This document shows positions 12,501-21,400 of a DNA stretch of 64,000 nt, piece by piece. The stretch comes from Saprospiraceae bacterium. GTDB lineage: Bacteria > Bacteroidota > Bacteroidia > Chitinophagales > Saprospiraceae. The notes beneath the pieces are model-generated. The model searched no databases and had not been told where the DNA came from. It saw nothing but the letters and a program-made list of their open reading frames with translations. The first letter of the stretch is position 1; each line of letters starts with the position of its first letter. Location: NCBI GenBank assembly GCA_016714985.1, contig JADKBS010000011.1:62001-126000 (forward strand), given 5' to 3'. The position numbers and the translations under genes are program-made.

Positions 12501-12737
12501 TGTAGCCCCCGAAGGCGGCGCATTGGCGCCAGTGAGGCTGAAGGTATAGGAAATGCTCGACCAGTAAGGCTGCTCCGGGGCCACTTTCGCACAGCGTGGC
12601 GCCCCCATTTCGTTACCACAGCATCCGGAAATCCACCGAAGGCTGAGAAAGTACGTTCCGCCCATTTGGAAAAGCTCGGTTGAAGGAGCCGGTCGGGGGG
12701 GGGGGGGGTGCCGAGGTCGTAATATTGGCCTTGGCAT
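6414..12737 (-). CDS. central part of the giant surface protein: TSP3-like, G8-like, SprB, IgGFc-binding and DUF11 modules
   Basis: Real coding in this frame starts at the poly-C run (12708-12695) and continues for about 2090 residues to an out-of-frame stop at 6414. Reading order: a region ending SNLCLVTSCPP, then TSP3-like Asp/Gly repeats (NGLDDDGDGLIDSADPDC and five relatives) separating other modules; a peptidase-like or Rossmann-like stretch (LYLCGFNKQQDAEVYDHGM); PKD/SprB-like repeats (TTTYTVTVT); a G8-like segment (SIANGSWTSPATWQGG, about 10440); two SprB repeats (PPYTYGWSNSS, QPYTYNWTTGAG); an IgGFc_binding-like domain of about 500 residues (YYDHWEDGYEANIF to AWGQDP, 8880-7550); DUF11 repeat (GDIVTFKLNLRNSGNAPV); and a Ca-binding-like segment. 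Expected to be exported and displayed on the cell surface. Start residue assigned at 12737 is only nominal: upstream coding is in another frame. Confidence 0.75.
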   Translation of the reverse strand: MPRPILRPRHPPPPRPAPSTELFQMGGTYFLSLRWISGCCGNEMGAPRCAKVAPEQPYWSSISYTFSLTGANAPPSGATRVRVNISEHEGDNNGILFDKSNLCLVTSCPPEICTNGLDDDGDGLIDSADPDCCTSVGSATVVVFETGVGNPQNAIGAPNGSAAQLDEASDRLMLDLGTTIPAGGKYKLVWRRKSSYTNTATADIILEEGHNLLHFTQNPVMASTSEKTVFVETTITANVPTRYLRLRIQSDPDDDAQVDAIQVLNCASENCSNGIDDDGDVLVDCADSGNCGTVTVTNQTVSSCNPATNAYTLSLQVSWASAPSGSLIEVIADGVQKTINPATASSPQTVRFYFPSDGSVNNAINVRFINAPNCGYASTFNAPASCFSGCVQNILYLCGFNKQQDAEVYDHGMVHYLMSLGHNVTPALPSTSGLLNPMTNVVLATNVSQHDITVVSHSAYHDILYNNNGIRDSLYATKKSVLMLSETSIDLLGMATSSNNIYPIGAIWIEDNTSPILPTGLPNNASVNVFNDPAVVGFDNYPKVISWGIGLGSGAQVGANVVDQPNANTGSPYFYYPKNSTLANGQPAAGERAFLGLLIEGASVYEPEINVYDPTNFFTAQGKAILDKSLQILSGCPENCTNGTDDDGDGLIDCADPDCGTVSAGPDVSICKGLSTTLTASGGAAYNWSNGLGLGATKTVSPTSTTTYTVTVTAIGGCTATDQVTVTVNNCGENCIDGIDNDADGLVDCDDPECNPLPAAALTATYRSIANGSWTSPATWQGGSVPPTGNINNTTISIQHNITVAAGDINLVSGTRLWVTNGSLTLSSGNFTVNLSGAYFTNAALSTAAGFGVNLTGLKTQLYLTNCTVNIGKDFNNTSGICRMEKVCLNVGERFLNSFADSLINVCATIGLGLENNSLAQLYSKDSEINIVSGNFANKLLGLVTGSNLKLWVQNGNVTNLGFWTTGLTHYCISGTVGIPAGLLPATEQCGTIPWYFSNCSCGCTPVNEVCTGGIDEDGDGLFDCADPNCGGTVNAGPDVSSCSAETVTLTAVANGSSGPYAFTWSHSLGTGATKTVVPTTTTTYSVTISNVGGCTSTDQVTVTIGACAEICTDGIDNDGDGLVDCNDPDCRVYITGTPTSPICKGGNGGAINTTATGGLPPYTYGWSNSSTAADPNGLIAGTYLVTVTDARTCTATGSYVVADGYTLNMSAEVSHSNCYGDANGAINLSVNGGTQPYTYNWTTGAGTQDISGLVSGTYGVTVTDANGCSKSGFYTVFHALSTTFDKYYIPLPEANIHVFNKKFTDHVGQSISPSVRSVISISATENGTLLYYDHWEDGYEANIFNPTQSTTQIWGDGNIANGKPPGFATDQLNAGNVMALDNTIPIPRNASQIFFDGRDKLVSSHQLALSKAAWSATPGPVQSEAVDIVDVNAFGKIFEVPLGQNTTADQMFEYTSLSVMAVENNTVVHIDTDGNGSPNITQNLNEGETYQMNGGVNSGTKITATKAVQAHLLTGDLGATYETRWFTLFPLEKWDNSYFAPVGTTDAADPVNVFIYNPNTYAITVNYATKAGSGTFSVASKSTYRYAIPMLSGAHFYTNSDNDEFSAVSTIDSDASDNSAHDWGYNLVPESYLSVSAVLGWGPGTPDLTANGQPAWVIASQPTTLYVDYDGNPATGPLTDPAGNKYNVAYALTSYESKRVFDPDKDQTGMYLYTLDGTLISVAWGQDPATALPGNPFLDLGTTVPPIRKIFGWKDYTLSTDVNSNGLVDPGDIVTFKLNLRNSGNAPVLGLTILDQLPSEVTYVPNTTYFNSSLLPDNTTGSPFPIDELGHVVSSIPINSTYTVSFQTRVNSQPPFFDEILNEFSTIVTVPCKTVVSDVVIPVIQSGSTSDNCSLSFTNAGGSPVGNYAEGSQVCVQVEDSDLNESATLVDFFAITIFNSSNDDRQTINLIETGVNTGIFRGCANSSPSAGTQVEDGIIFVQGTQALSASFTDPKFGETCSDNISFILTTETKPLYLSAPGTGLDRVDPVATNDVNLVSVTLGGASSTVCELVADASSYVKGKDVSSQTVSHTTGGSSNRLMLVGVSIKRGATTVSSVPPPTAGNL
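12695..12708. repeat. 14-base poly-G run inside the giant surface protein gene
   Basis: Fourteen consecutive G (C on the coding strand) directly at a frameshift. Upstream, coding sequence reads YYDLGT and then four prolines in one frame; downstream, PAPSTELFQMGGTYF continues in the next. Fifteen or twelve bases in the run would keep the reading frame open. Either a phase-variable tract or an undercalled homopolymer in the assembly. Confidence 0.8.
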
Positions 12738-12768
12738 ACCGCACCACCACTTGGGTTGTTGAGGTATA

Positions 12769-15207
12769 TCATTTTGCTACCTTCACTAGCCTTGTTCGAT
12801 TGCACCCACCCGCGGGCGGGGCCCCCTGAGTAAGTCGCCTGGGGGTTCCCCATTTGGTCAAGTTGTCGCCGGGCACACCCGGCAAGAAAGACCCAGCTCC
12901 TGAAAAAACGCCGTTTTCAAAACCGGGGTTGGCGAAAAGGTTGGAACTTGAGCAAGTGCAAGCTTGAATGATTGGGCAATCAGGGTCTGTGGTGTCAACG
13001 AGGCCGTCGAAGTCATCGTCAATGCCGTTGGAGCAGTTTTCTGGCCAAAAGCAACCAGCCGCTGCGGCCAAAATGGCTTGGTCGAAGTAATACTTGCCAT
13101 CCAACGTTAGGTGCTTGGCTGGGTTAAGGTAAGTTTCAACAGGAGCTGGCAGCACGTACCCTGTTTCTGGCCCTACATAAATCCCGTTCATGTGATACCC
13201 AAGATAGACCCTAACGCCATGCCCAGCGTTTACGCCCGGCAGCACGTCCGTTTTATCATAAGCAAAAATGATGCTGTTGGTATTGGGGGTCATGTTGTTG
13301 GTATTTGCCCAAAGGCTGCCTGTGCCGCCAGCAATAACATCTGCCTTTGTTAACACCATGCCATAGTAAGGGCTGATGGTGTGGTAATCGTAGATCTGCC
13401 TTAAAGTCGTGTTGTTGGTATAGGCGTTGCTCTGGAACTGGTAGCTACCTTCGGCGGCAGCCATACCCAAGTCGTTGATTATAAGGTAGTTGCAATTAAT
13501 GTTGGATGCCGTGCTATTCTTTAAATAATTCACTAATCCAGTTGCAACATGCCCTTCCGTTGTAGCCGAAATGACAACCAGGTTGTAATTGCTAAAATTG
13601 ACGTTTACGAACGTGGAAGGGTTCATGGGGTCGTAAGTTCCATAGCCTGAAGCATCGGCCTTGGTCAAGATGGGAGTGACCGAATTGGAGCCGTTTACTG
13701 CATCAAGGTACTCGATGAACCCGTGGTCCCAAGCATCGCCGTCGTAGGGCTTTTCATTACCACAGAGGTAAAGGATATTGCAGTTGATTTGGTCATTGGA
13801 GCAGGCTGCAGGGGCATTGTAGGTGGTCGTCCTTTGGCAAAGCGAGGGGCTGTTTATCCAATAGGCGGTGATGGTGTTGTTCGTTGTGCCGTTGGCGGGC
13901 ACGTTCAAACTAATAGTTCGGTTCCCTGCTGCCGCACCAGTTGCGATGTACCGCTTTTTGCCGTAAATGCTTACCACAATGGAATCGTTGGCTGGCGGGG
14001 TTGTCCATGCCACGTTCAGGCTTACAGTGGCCACGTCTTGTAGTGGGTGGTTGATGCAAGCGCTAACCGAAAGTGCGCTAAGGGTAATCTTGTTACAGTC
14101 AGCATCATTGCAATCTATCGTTCCATCGCCGTCGTCATCTGATGAATTGTTGCAGATTTCTGTGCAAGGTATCGTCATCGTAATGGCCCGAGTAGCAGTG
14201 CAGCCAGTGCTGCTTGTGACAGTCACCGTATAGGTGCCTGCTGTCAGGTTTAGCCGGTCGCCATCGTTGCGGGCGAGGTCGGCTACCCTTTGTGCCGAGA
14301 GCGCACTGTAGTACAACCGCACATCATCCATTTTACCCGAATAGTTACTTGCTGTTGTGGAGCCAAATGCGTCTGTACCATTCCTCACACCAATGGCGTC
14401 ATTGTTCCCATCGGCGGGTATGGTGGTGGCTCCAGTTGCGGAAGTGCTTGCAACTCCATCGAGGTAACACGTAATAGTTCCACTGTTGTAAACAACAGCC
14501 ACATGATGCCATGCGCCGTCATTTGGAAAGGTAAGGTTGCCAGTGGTTCTTTGCGAACCTGCATTGCCCGTTCTAAAAGCGGCTGTCAAGATGTTACCAT
14601 TAAGTCTTGCAGCCATGCCGTTGGAAGAACCACCTTGTTCAAAAAGAATCTTAGTACCAGTTAGGTTGGCTGGCTTTATCCAAAGCGAATAAGTTCGTGC
14701 AGAATAGGCAGTTTCCAAAAAACCACCATCAAGACCATAGCGGATGAAGGTGGAACCATTGAAAACAAAGGAATGACTACCTTCTATCTTGTCGCTGGCA
14801 TCGTAGCTGGCTGTTCCGGTAAGTGAAGTTTGATTGTGCCCGTTTCCTGAACCATCGGTCGTGTTGTTGTTGAACCTCCACAGGGCTTCTGTGGGCATAT
14901 CGCTCCAACGGTAGCTCGTAGGTATATTAGGATTTGTAACCGTAAGGTTGATGTCGGCATTGGCGGGCTGACAGTCAATAATGCTGTGTGTAATTACCGG
15001 TCTGCAATCGCTATCGGCGCAGTCAATCAAGCCATCGAGGTCGTCATCAATGCCGTTGTTGCAGATTTCTGGGGCAAAAAAAATTGATGCCTCAGCATTA
15101 TTAGGAGTGAAAACCGAAAAAGCAGAATAGCAAATAGATGCGATGACTGTGGCCATCACAAAAAGCAACGATATCTTGAGTGTAGTGTTCATTTTAGACA
15201 TACTCAT
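12769..15207 (-). CDS. N-terminal part of the giant surface protein: signal peptide, TSP3-like and LamG domains
   Basis: ATG at 15207 gives MSMSKMNTTLKISLL and a clear signal peptide (hydrophobic LLFVMATVIASICYSAFSVF). Then a TSP3-like repeat (NGIDDDLDGLIDCADSDC), a LamG-like concanavalin domain of about 200 residues (ALWRFNNNTTDGSGNGHNQ; DGAWHHVAVVYNSGT; YLDG; MDDVRLYYSALSAQRV) that sits inside a PKD/SprB-type repeat, because the repeat's closing strand (LTAGTYTVTVTSSTGCTATR) follows the LamG domain. Two more Asp/Gly repeats and a segment with LYLCGNEKPYDGDAWDHGF, which is repeated in the central part (LYLCGFNKQQDAEVYDHGM). The frame runs into a stop at 12769, but homologous-looking sequence continues in another frame from about 12850 (GNPQATYSGGPARGWVQ), so one base appears to be missing near the CCCC at 12848-12851. 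Intact, the gene 15207-5434 would encode about 3,260 residues. Confidence 0.8.
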   Translation of the reverse strand: MSMSKMNTTLKISLLFVMATVIASICYSAFSVFTPNNAEASIFFAPEICNNGIDDDLDGLIDCADSDCRPVITHSIIDCQPANADINLTVTNPNIPTSYRWSDMPTEALWRFNNNTTDGSGNGHNQTSLTGTASYDASDKIEGSHSFVFNGSTFIRYGLDGGFLETAYSARTYSLWIKPANLTGTKILFEQGGSSNGMAARLNGNILTAAFRTGNAGSQRTTGNLTFPNDGAWHHVAVVYNSGTITCYLDGVASTSATGATTIPADGNNDAIGVRNGTDAFGSTTASNYSGKMDDVRLYYSALSAQRVADLARNDGDRLNLTAGTYTVTVTSSTGCTATRAITMTIPCTEICNNSSDDDGDGTIDCNDADCNKITLSALSVSACINHPLQDVATVSLNVAWTTPPANDSIVVSIYGKKRYIATGAAAGNRTISLNVPANGTTNNTITAYWINSPSLCQRTTTYNAPAACSNDQINCNILYLCGNEKPYDGDAWDHGFIEYLDAVNGSNSVTPILTKADASGYGTYDPMNPSTFVNVNFSNYNLVVISATTEGHVATGLVNYLKNSTASNINCNYLIINDLGMAAAEGSYQFQSNAYTNNTTLRQIYDYHTISPYYGMVLTKADVIAGGTGSLWANTNNMTPNTNSIIFAYDKTDVLPGVNAGHGVRVYLGYHMNGIYVGPETGYVLPAPVETYLNPAKHLTLDGKYYFDQAILAAAAGCFWPENCSNGIDDDFDGLVDTTDPDCPIIQACTCSSSNLFANPGFENGVFSGAGSFLPGVPGDNLTKWGTPRRLTQGAPPAGGCNRTRLVKVAK

Positions 15208-15352
15208 CAAAAAAGGCCAGTTTCAAAGGGGGATAATCAAAACCAAGACCGATGAAGAAATAGGGTCATTGCTTAGGAAATCAGCAAAATGGGCGGGGAG
15301 TAGCAATAAAAATGGGGGAATTTCAAGACCCTAAGCAAAGATTAAGCCAGAT

Positions 15353-15397
15353 AAAACAAGAGAGGCAACCGCCGGTGGCGGTTGCCTCTCTTGTTTT
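15353..15397. terminator. bidirectional hairpin terminator
   Basis: A long perfect stem (arms about 15353-15373 and 15377-15397, core GAGGCAACCGCC / GGCGGTTGCCTC, 3-nt loop GGT) flanked by A and T runs. It lies 100 bases beyond the stop of the minus-strand gene ending at 15500 and about 150 bases before the start at 15207, so it separates the two giant genes into different transcripts. Confidence 0.85.
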
Positions 15398-15499
15398 TAA
15401 CATTCTATAATTATTCGGATGCGTGCGGAAGGGGTGTGTTTTTGAGGGAAAATTTTTCACTTTTACCCCCATGTACCGACCACTCCAATCTAATAATAC

Positions 15500-18400
15500 C
15501 TACCGCAAAATGAGCACATAGCCCGAAACTGGCTTTTCACCATTGCCTTTGTCGAGTACATAGAAGTAGGTACCATCCGGCAGCAGCTTATCCTTGTAGG
15601 TGCCTCCCCAATCGCTCAGGTAATTGGTGGCCTCGTACACCAAATTGCCCCAGCGGTTGTAAACATACAAGTGATGGTCGGGATAGTCGTTCAAGCCAGT
15701 TATCTTAAAGGTCTCATTGCTACCGTCGCCGTTCGGCGAAAAACCCTGTACGATGCTCAGGCCCTCGCAAAGCACGGTGACAAAGACCGTGGCCGTGTCG
15801 CAGCCAACCGGATTGCAGATGGAATAGGTGAAGCTGTCAGGCACAGCTTCGTTGCAATAGCCAGCATCCGGCACGTAGTTGATGGTGCCATCCGGGAAAG
15901 GCTGTGCAGAACCGTTTGATGGTGGCGTGACAATGGTGACACCAAGCAAGAACTGCACGGTGTCATTCGTCAAAACGGGTATGGTCAGCACGTCGTCCTG
16001 CTCGGTGGTGAAATAGTCGTCCACGGCAATGGGCAGGGAGTCCACAATGACATCCACGGTGATGTAGAAGTAAGTGGTGTCGCAAATGCCTGCATCATCG
16101 CAGACTACTATGCATGCGGTATCTTGTCCCAAGTCAATGCCCTCATAAATGACACAAGTACCGTCAATGGTGAACCCGACGATTTGGCCACTGCCCGGGC
16201 AGGCGTTGGTCACGCTCACCACGTTGCCGACGAGTTCGGACAAATCCAAACATAAAGTGTCCACCGTTCCAATCAAAATAGTTTCATCCACCACGTCGGA
16301 GGTTACACAAATGAGTTCCAGTAGTGCATTTTCCGTACATTGCGAAGCAACATCATTGATGGTAAGCACATGCGGGGTGCCAACGCTTAGCTCAATGGCC
16401 ACACCCGTTGGGATGGTAATTTGCCCTAATCCAATGACTACCTGCAAACCGCTGACCTGCTGTACAATGGTAAAATCGCCATAGCTATTGGCAAAATTGC
16501 CCCCGATGATGGAGGTGGCCCCCGTGGCCGGGTCAACGACCAATTGCCAGCTGCCTGTGGGGTCCCATGTATTCATCGAATCCAACAACTCGGCAGGTGT
16601 ATTGAATACGCCACTGAAGGCACTGCCGTTTACCGTCCAAGCGTTCACCGAATATGGCCCGATTAGGCCCTGGCTGGGCAAAGCATCGTAATTCAACCGG
16701 AGCAGGCTGTCCAATCCGCAGCTCTGCAATTGGCTGAACGGGTAGGGAACGCCATCCAGTTCTATTGTCTTTCCTTGCAAATCCGCAAAATTGAATGGTA
16801 GGCAAAGCAGTCCCGTATCCAAGGCACAGTTGGCATTTGCGAACAACTGACCTCCGGGAATGAGTTCTACGCATGGCGCTTTAACGGTCACCTTCACGGT
16901 AAAAGTACCGCTCCCTCCCGTAGCGAACACCTCAAAGCAAAGCGTGTCCAAGCCTATTTGTTCGCCATAAACGGTGATGCACCAAGTCTGATCATCAATG
17001 CTGTAACTGGTGTTGCCATTGCCGATGCAGGCGATGGCAACGCTGTCAATCGTTGACACATCAAAACCAAAATCCTCCAAGCAGAGTAGGATGGAATCGC
17101 CTTGCTCCACGGTGGTGTCAATTGCTACATCCTCCACAAGATCGCAGGTTACGTTGACCTCGAAGGTATCGGCACATGACTTGACGGTGTCAGTAAGGAT
17201 AAGCACATGGAGGCCTGTGTCTATTTCCAAACCGATATAGCTTGAATTAATGTCGCAGAGGCCAATATTGCCCGAAAATGCCGCCCCGTTGTCGGTCACG
17301 GCGGTATTTACCAAATTGGTCAGCGAAAGGGTCACGCAGAACTGTACATCATCCCCACAATTGTCCACGGTCAGGTCAAGGGAAGAGAGTGCGGAGATGC
17401 CGCAGCCGTTGTCATCAACACAGCTAACCTGTGCCAGCAGGGTATCCTGGCAACCAGTTCCAGCATTGGTGAAGACAATCAGGTGAAACCCAGTATCAAG
17501 TGCCACCTGGGCAAACTGGCCATTGCAAGGCACAAAACCAGCCGTGTAAGGGAAGCCGTTATCGGTGACGGTGTAATTTCCGATGGAATCCAATTGAATT
17601 GCCGTGCAGTGCCCAGCAATATCCGCACAGCTTTGTACTTGGAACAGGACAGTTGTATCTGGGAAAATATCGAAAAGGCTGCAAAGTGGGCCAACCGTGA
17701 TATTGAGCAAGGTAGTGTCACAGTTGCCGAGATTGTCGCAGACCGTCAGGCAACCAATGTCCATGCCCACATAGCCGGGGTCAGGCGAGTAGCTGAAACA
17801 ATTGCCACTGATATTGAGCGTACCATTGGTTGGTTGCTGGCAAATGGTCATTTGAACGAAATTGCCAGGCAGTCCTGTCGTGTCAATGCAAATGACGCCC
17901 GTTGGCGTATCCTCAAAAGTATGGATGTCGAGTTCTTGGACGCCGTTAAGGGCATTGATGGTCAAGGTATCCAGACAGCCATCCGCCAGGTTCTCCGCAA
18001 TGATGGTATGAGGCCCTGCTCCATTAATTTGAATGGCCATGCCAGCAGGAATGCTGTTCGGGTCGGGCGTCAATGTGCTAAGTATGCCAGTAGCGATATG
18101 TGTGATGATGAGGTTTCCGTACACGCCGGTTTCATTGGTGCTTGTGATGCTGAATGTAGCTGGCTGGAGTACCCAGTTCCCAGCATTGTCCCAGACGTTC
18201 ATCTGGTTGACCAAGGCTTGCACATTCTGTGCCACACTTGAAAAATTTTGACCATTTAAAGTCCAACTGATAGTATAAGGCCCGGCGGCACCTTGGCCGA
18301 ACACTTGCCCAGAGGAATAAATAAATACCTGGTCAATATCGCAGGGCACAACGGAGCCGGAATAGGTTTGGCCATCCAGCAGAATTTCATAGTTAGAAAA

Positions 18401-21400
18401 ATCAATGGGCGCAATTGGTAGGCAAACCTCCCCTACCCCATTTTGCAAGGGTATCAGTCCAAAATCCGGGTTGAATAACTCAGGACAAGCAGGCGGGCCA
18501 ACAGGCAGATTGATGACCAGGATGGTCGTATCGCAGACAGCTGGCGTTGAATCGTCGCAATGGACGACACAAGCAATCGTAGTTCCAATGAAACTGTTGG
18601 CGAGGTCAATCGTCACGCAGTTGCTCGACAACGAAAGGGTTACCTCATTGGCATTTGCTCCGCAAACGGCGCTGCTCACAATGACACCCGACAGGTTCAG
18701 GACATCGCTCATCAAACAGGTATCGAATGGGGAAGTGCTTGGGGCGGTGATGAAGAGGGTATCCGTTATTGGATGAACGTTGATGACAAACAAAAACGTA
18801 TCGCAAATGGGAGGTTGGTTGTCGTCGCAAACGACCACACAAGCCGTGTCGGCCCCTACGAAACCGAGGTTCGGGGCGTAAATGAAACAAGTAGCCGAAG
18901 TGGGAACGAAAGCCCCATTGGCAGGAAGGCCACAAAGCGTCGTACTTGCAAGATTGCCAAGCAGGTCGTTGGTGTTCGCACAAATCTGGCCCACACTGGT
19001 ATTCGGCGTCGTATTGAACACCATCACATCGGTCGTCACGGTGTGTTGGACAAAGTTCAGCGTGATGGCATCCTCACAGCCATTGTTAGCCGTTACCTCC
19101 ACCAGATGGCTACCAAAACCTTGGATGTTCACCTGTGAGCCAAGCGGGAACTGTACGAGACTGAGCACCAACGATTGCGGAGCACCACCAATCGGCGTAA
19201 TGCTGATGTTCCCGTAGGTGCCGCCAACCCCACCTTGAATGGTTTGGGTGGCCGTATTGAGCACCCAATCGCCATTGGCATCCCAAATATTCAACTGGTC
19301 AACCAAGGCCGAAACATTGGCTACCACCCCGCTGAAGGTCGTCCCATTGGCATTCCAACTATCAATGGCATAAGGCCCGGCGGGCAAGCCACTGTAGCTG
19401 TAAACGGCCACATTGGCAAAGCCGCAAGGGGTAAACGATTGGGTATAAGGTTGGCCATCTACCGTCACATCGAAGTTCACGATTTCGCCCGTAGGAATAG
19501 GAATACAGTAGGTATTGGCAGCCGTTGGGGTGTTGAAAGTTAGTGACACTTGATCGAACACCTCGTCGCAGATGATGGGCGGCACGATGGTTACGATCAC
19601 CGTTGTTTCATCGCAGACACCGCCACTGCAAAAATTCACACAGGCCGTGGTCGTTCCATAGAAAAAGCCATTGGTATTGAAAACCAAGCAGTTGCCACTG
19701 ACCGAGCCGAGAATTTCATTGGTGTTCAAGGCGCAGAAATTGGCCGTGGTGACGGGGCCAGGAAGTTCAATCACAAAATTGGAAAAGCAAGTGTCTATAG
19801 CCGTATCCCCGGCAGGTATGGTTAGGTAAACAGTATCGTGTTGCGGCAGCACATTGACGATAAAATAGGTGGTGTCGCATACTTGCGGGAAGCCGCCGTC
19901 GCAGGCCACCATGCAGAACTCGTCCGGCCCAGCGTAATTAAGATTGGGGATGTAGAACACACAATTGGGTGAACTCAATGGAGCCACCCCATTAGCTGGA
20001 TTGTTGCAATAACCCACATTTACAATATTGCCACCGGGCAATTCGGTCGCATCGAGGCAGTTGGCAGGTGTGGGGGTATTTGCGGTGGTGGTCAAATAAA
20101 TCGTATCCGTGGTGGTTGCGTCGAAAACGGCATTGAAATATAAGGTGTCCGAACAGTTGGTGGCCGGGTTTTCCACCACCAGCACCGATAAGCCAGGGCT
20201 GGTGAGGCCGACCGTGAAGCCGGTGGGCAAGTTGGCGGTATTGGTGTTGAGTATGGTTTGTGCATTGGTCGGCGTATGGATGATTTCCATATTACCGTAG
20301 TTAAGGATGCTGTTCCCGCCAAAGATAAGCCCCAATGTGCTGTTGATGTTCCAATCGCTGTTTGGGTCGAAGGCACGTATGAGCGCCAGCAGGCCATTTG
20401 CATCCGTGAAAAAGCCGGAGTAGCTGTTGCCGTTCACCACCCACGAATTCAAGAAATAAGGCCCAGAAAAACCCGCACCCGGCAAAAGGGTGTATGAATA
20501 AGCCGTGGTCGGCTCAAAATCGCAGTTGAACGGGTTGCTGAATTGGTTGCCATTCAAGTAAAAGTTGAACCCCATCAACTCGGCCAAAGGCACGGGCACG
20601 CAGTAGTTGGTTGGATTGGTCGTGTAAGGCAGGGTGACCGTATCAGTAGCGAAAATAGGGTTGCACGGAACCGTACCGCTCACAGTGACCCGAAGATAGG
20701 TCGTATCGCACAACACGGTGCTGTTATTGAAGCAATGGACCGTGCAAATCAAATCTGGCGAAACACCGGTGAAGCCCGGCGCTGGCACAAGGGCCACGCA
20801 GTTCTGATTGATGTTCGTAGCTGCGACCGTCAGAACACTGCCTTGGCCACAGAACCCAGCACTTGTGACGGTTCCAAGGTTGTTGAAAACAGCAGGGTCA
20901 ATACAGTAATTGGTGTTGCCATTCGAGGGGATGCTCACCTCCAAGGTGTCCGTACAGTTTGGATAAACCAAGTTTGCCGAAGCAGTGGCCGTGCAGTTGC
21001 CTCCCGTTATGGCGACCACAATCGGGAATGCGCCCGCCACAAGGTTGTTGAAAACGTTGTTCTGTTGGAAGCTCGCCCCCCCATTGATACTGTAGGCCAG
21101 TGTACCGCTTCCGCTCGCCAAGATGAGAATGGAACCATTCGCCTCACCACATATAGATGGCTGGGTAATGCTTACGGAATTGATACTTGGCACAACACCA
21201 GGAGAAGTCAAGACTACCGGATTTGAACCATAGGCAACTGGACATCCGCCGCCCGCATAGCGCACAGAAACCGTATAGCTGCCCGGAGCAAGTGCGTTGA
21301 AAGTGGCGGAGTTTTGCCAGCTGTTGCCGCCATCAATGCTGTACTGCAACTGCCCAAAACCTGATGCAGCAATGGCTATCGTACCATTGTTCAATCCACA

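Noticed and set aside
12695..12708. Confident call of phase variation at the G14 run
   Set aside because: Other short-homopolymer indels in the window point to sequencing error as an equal or better explanation.
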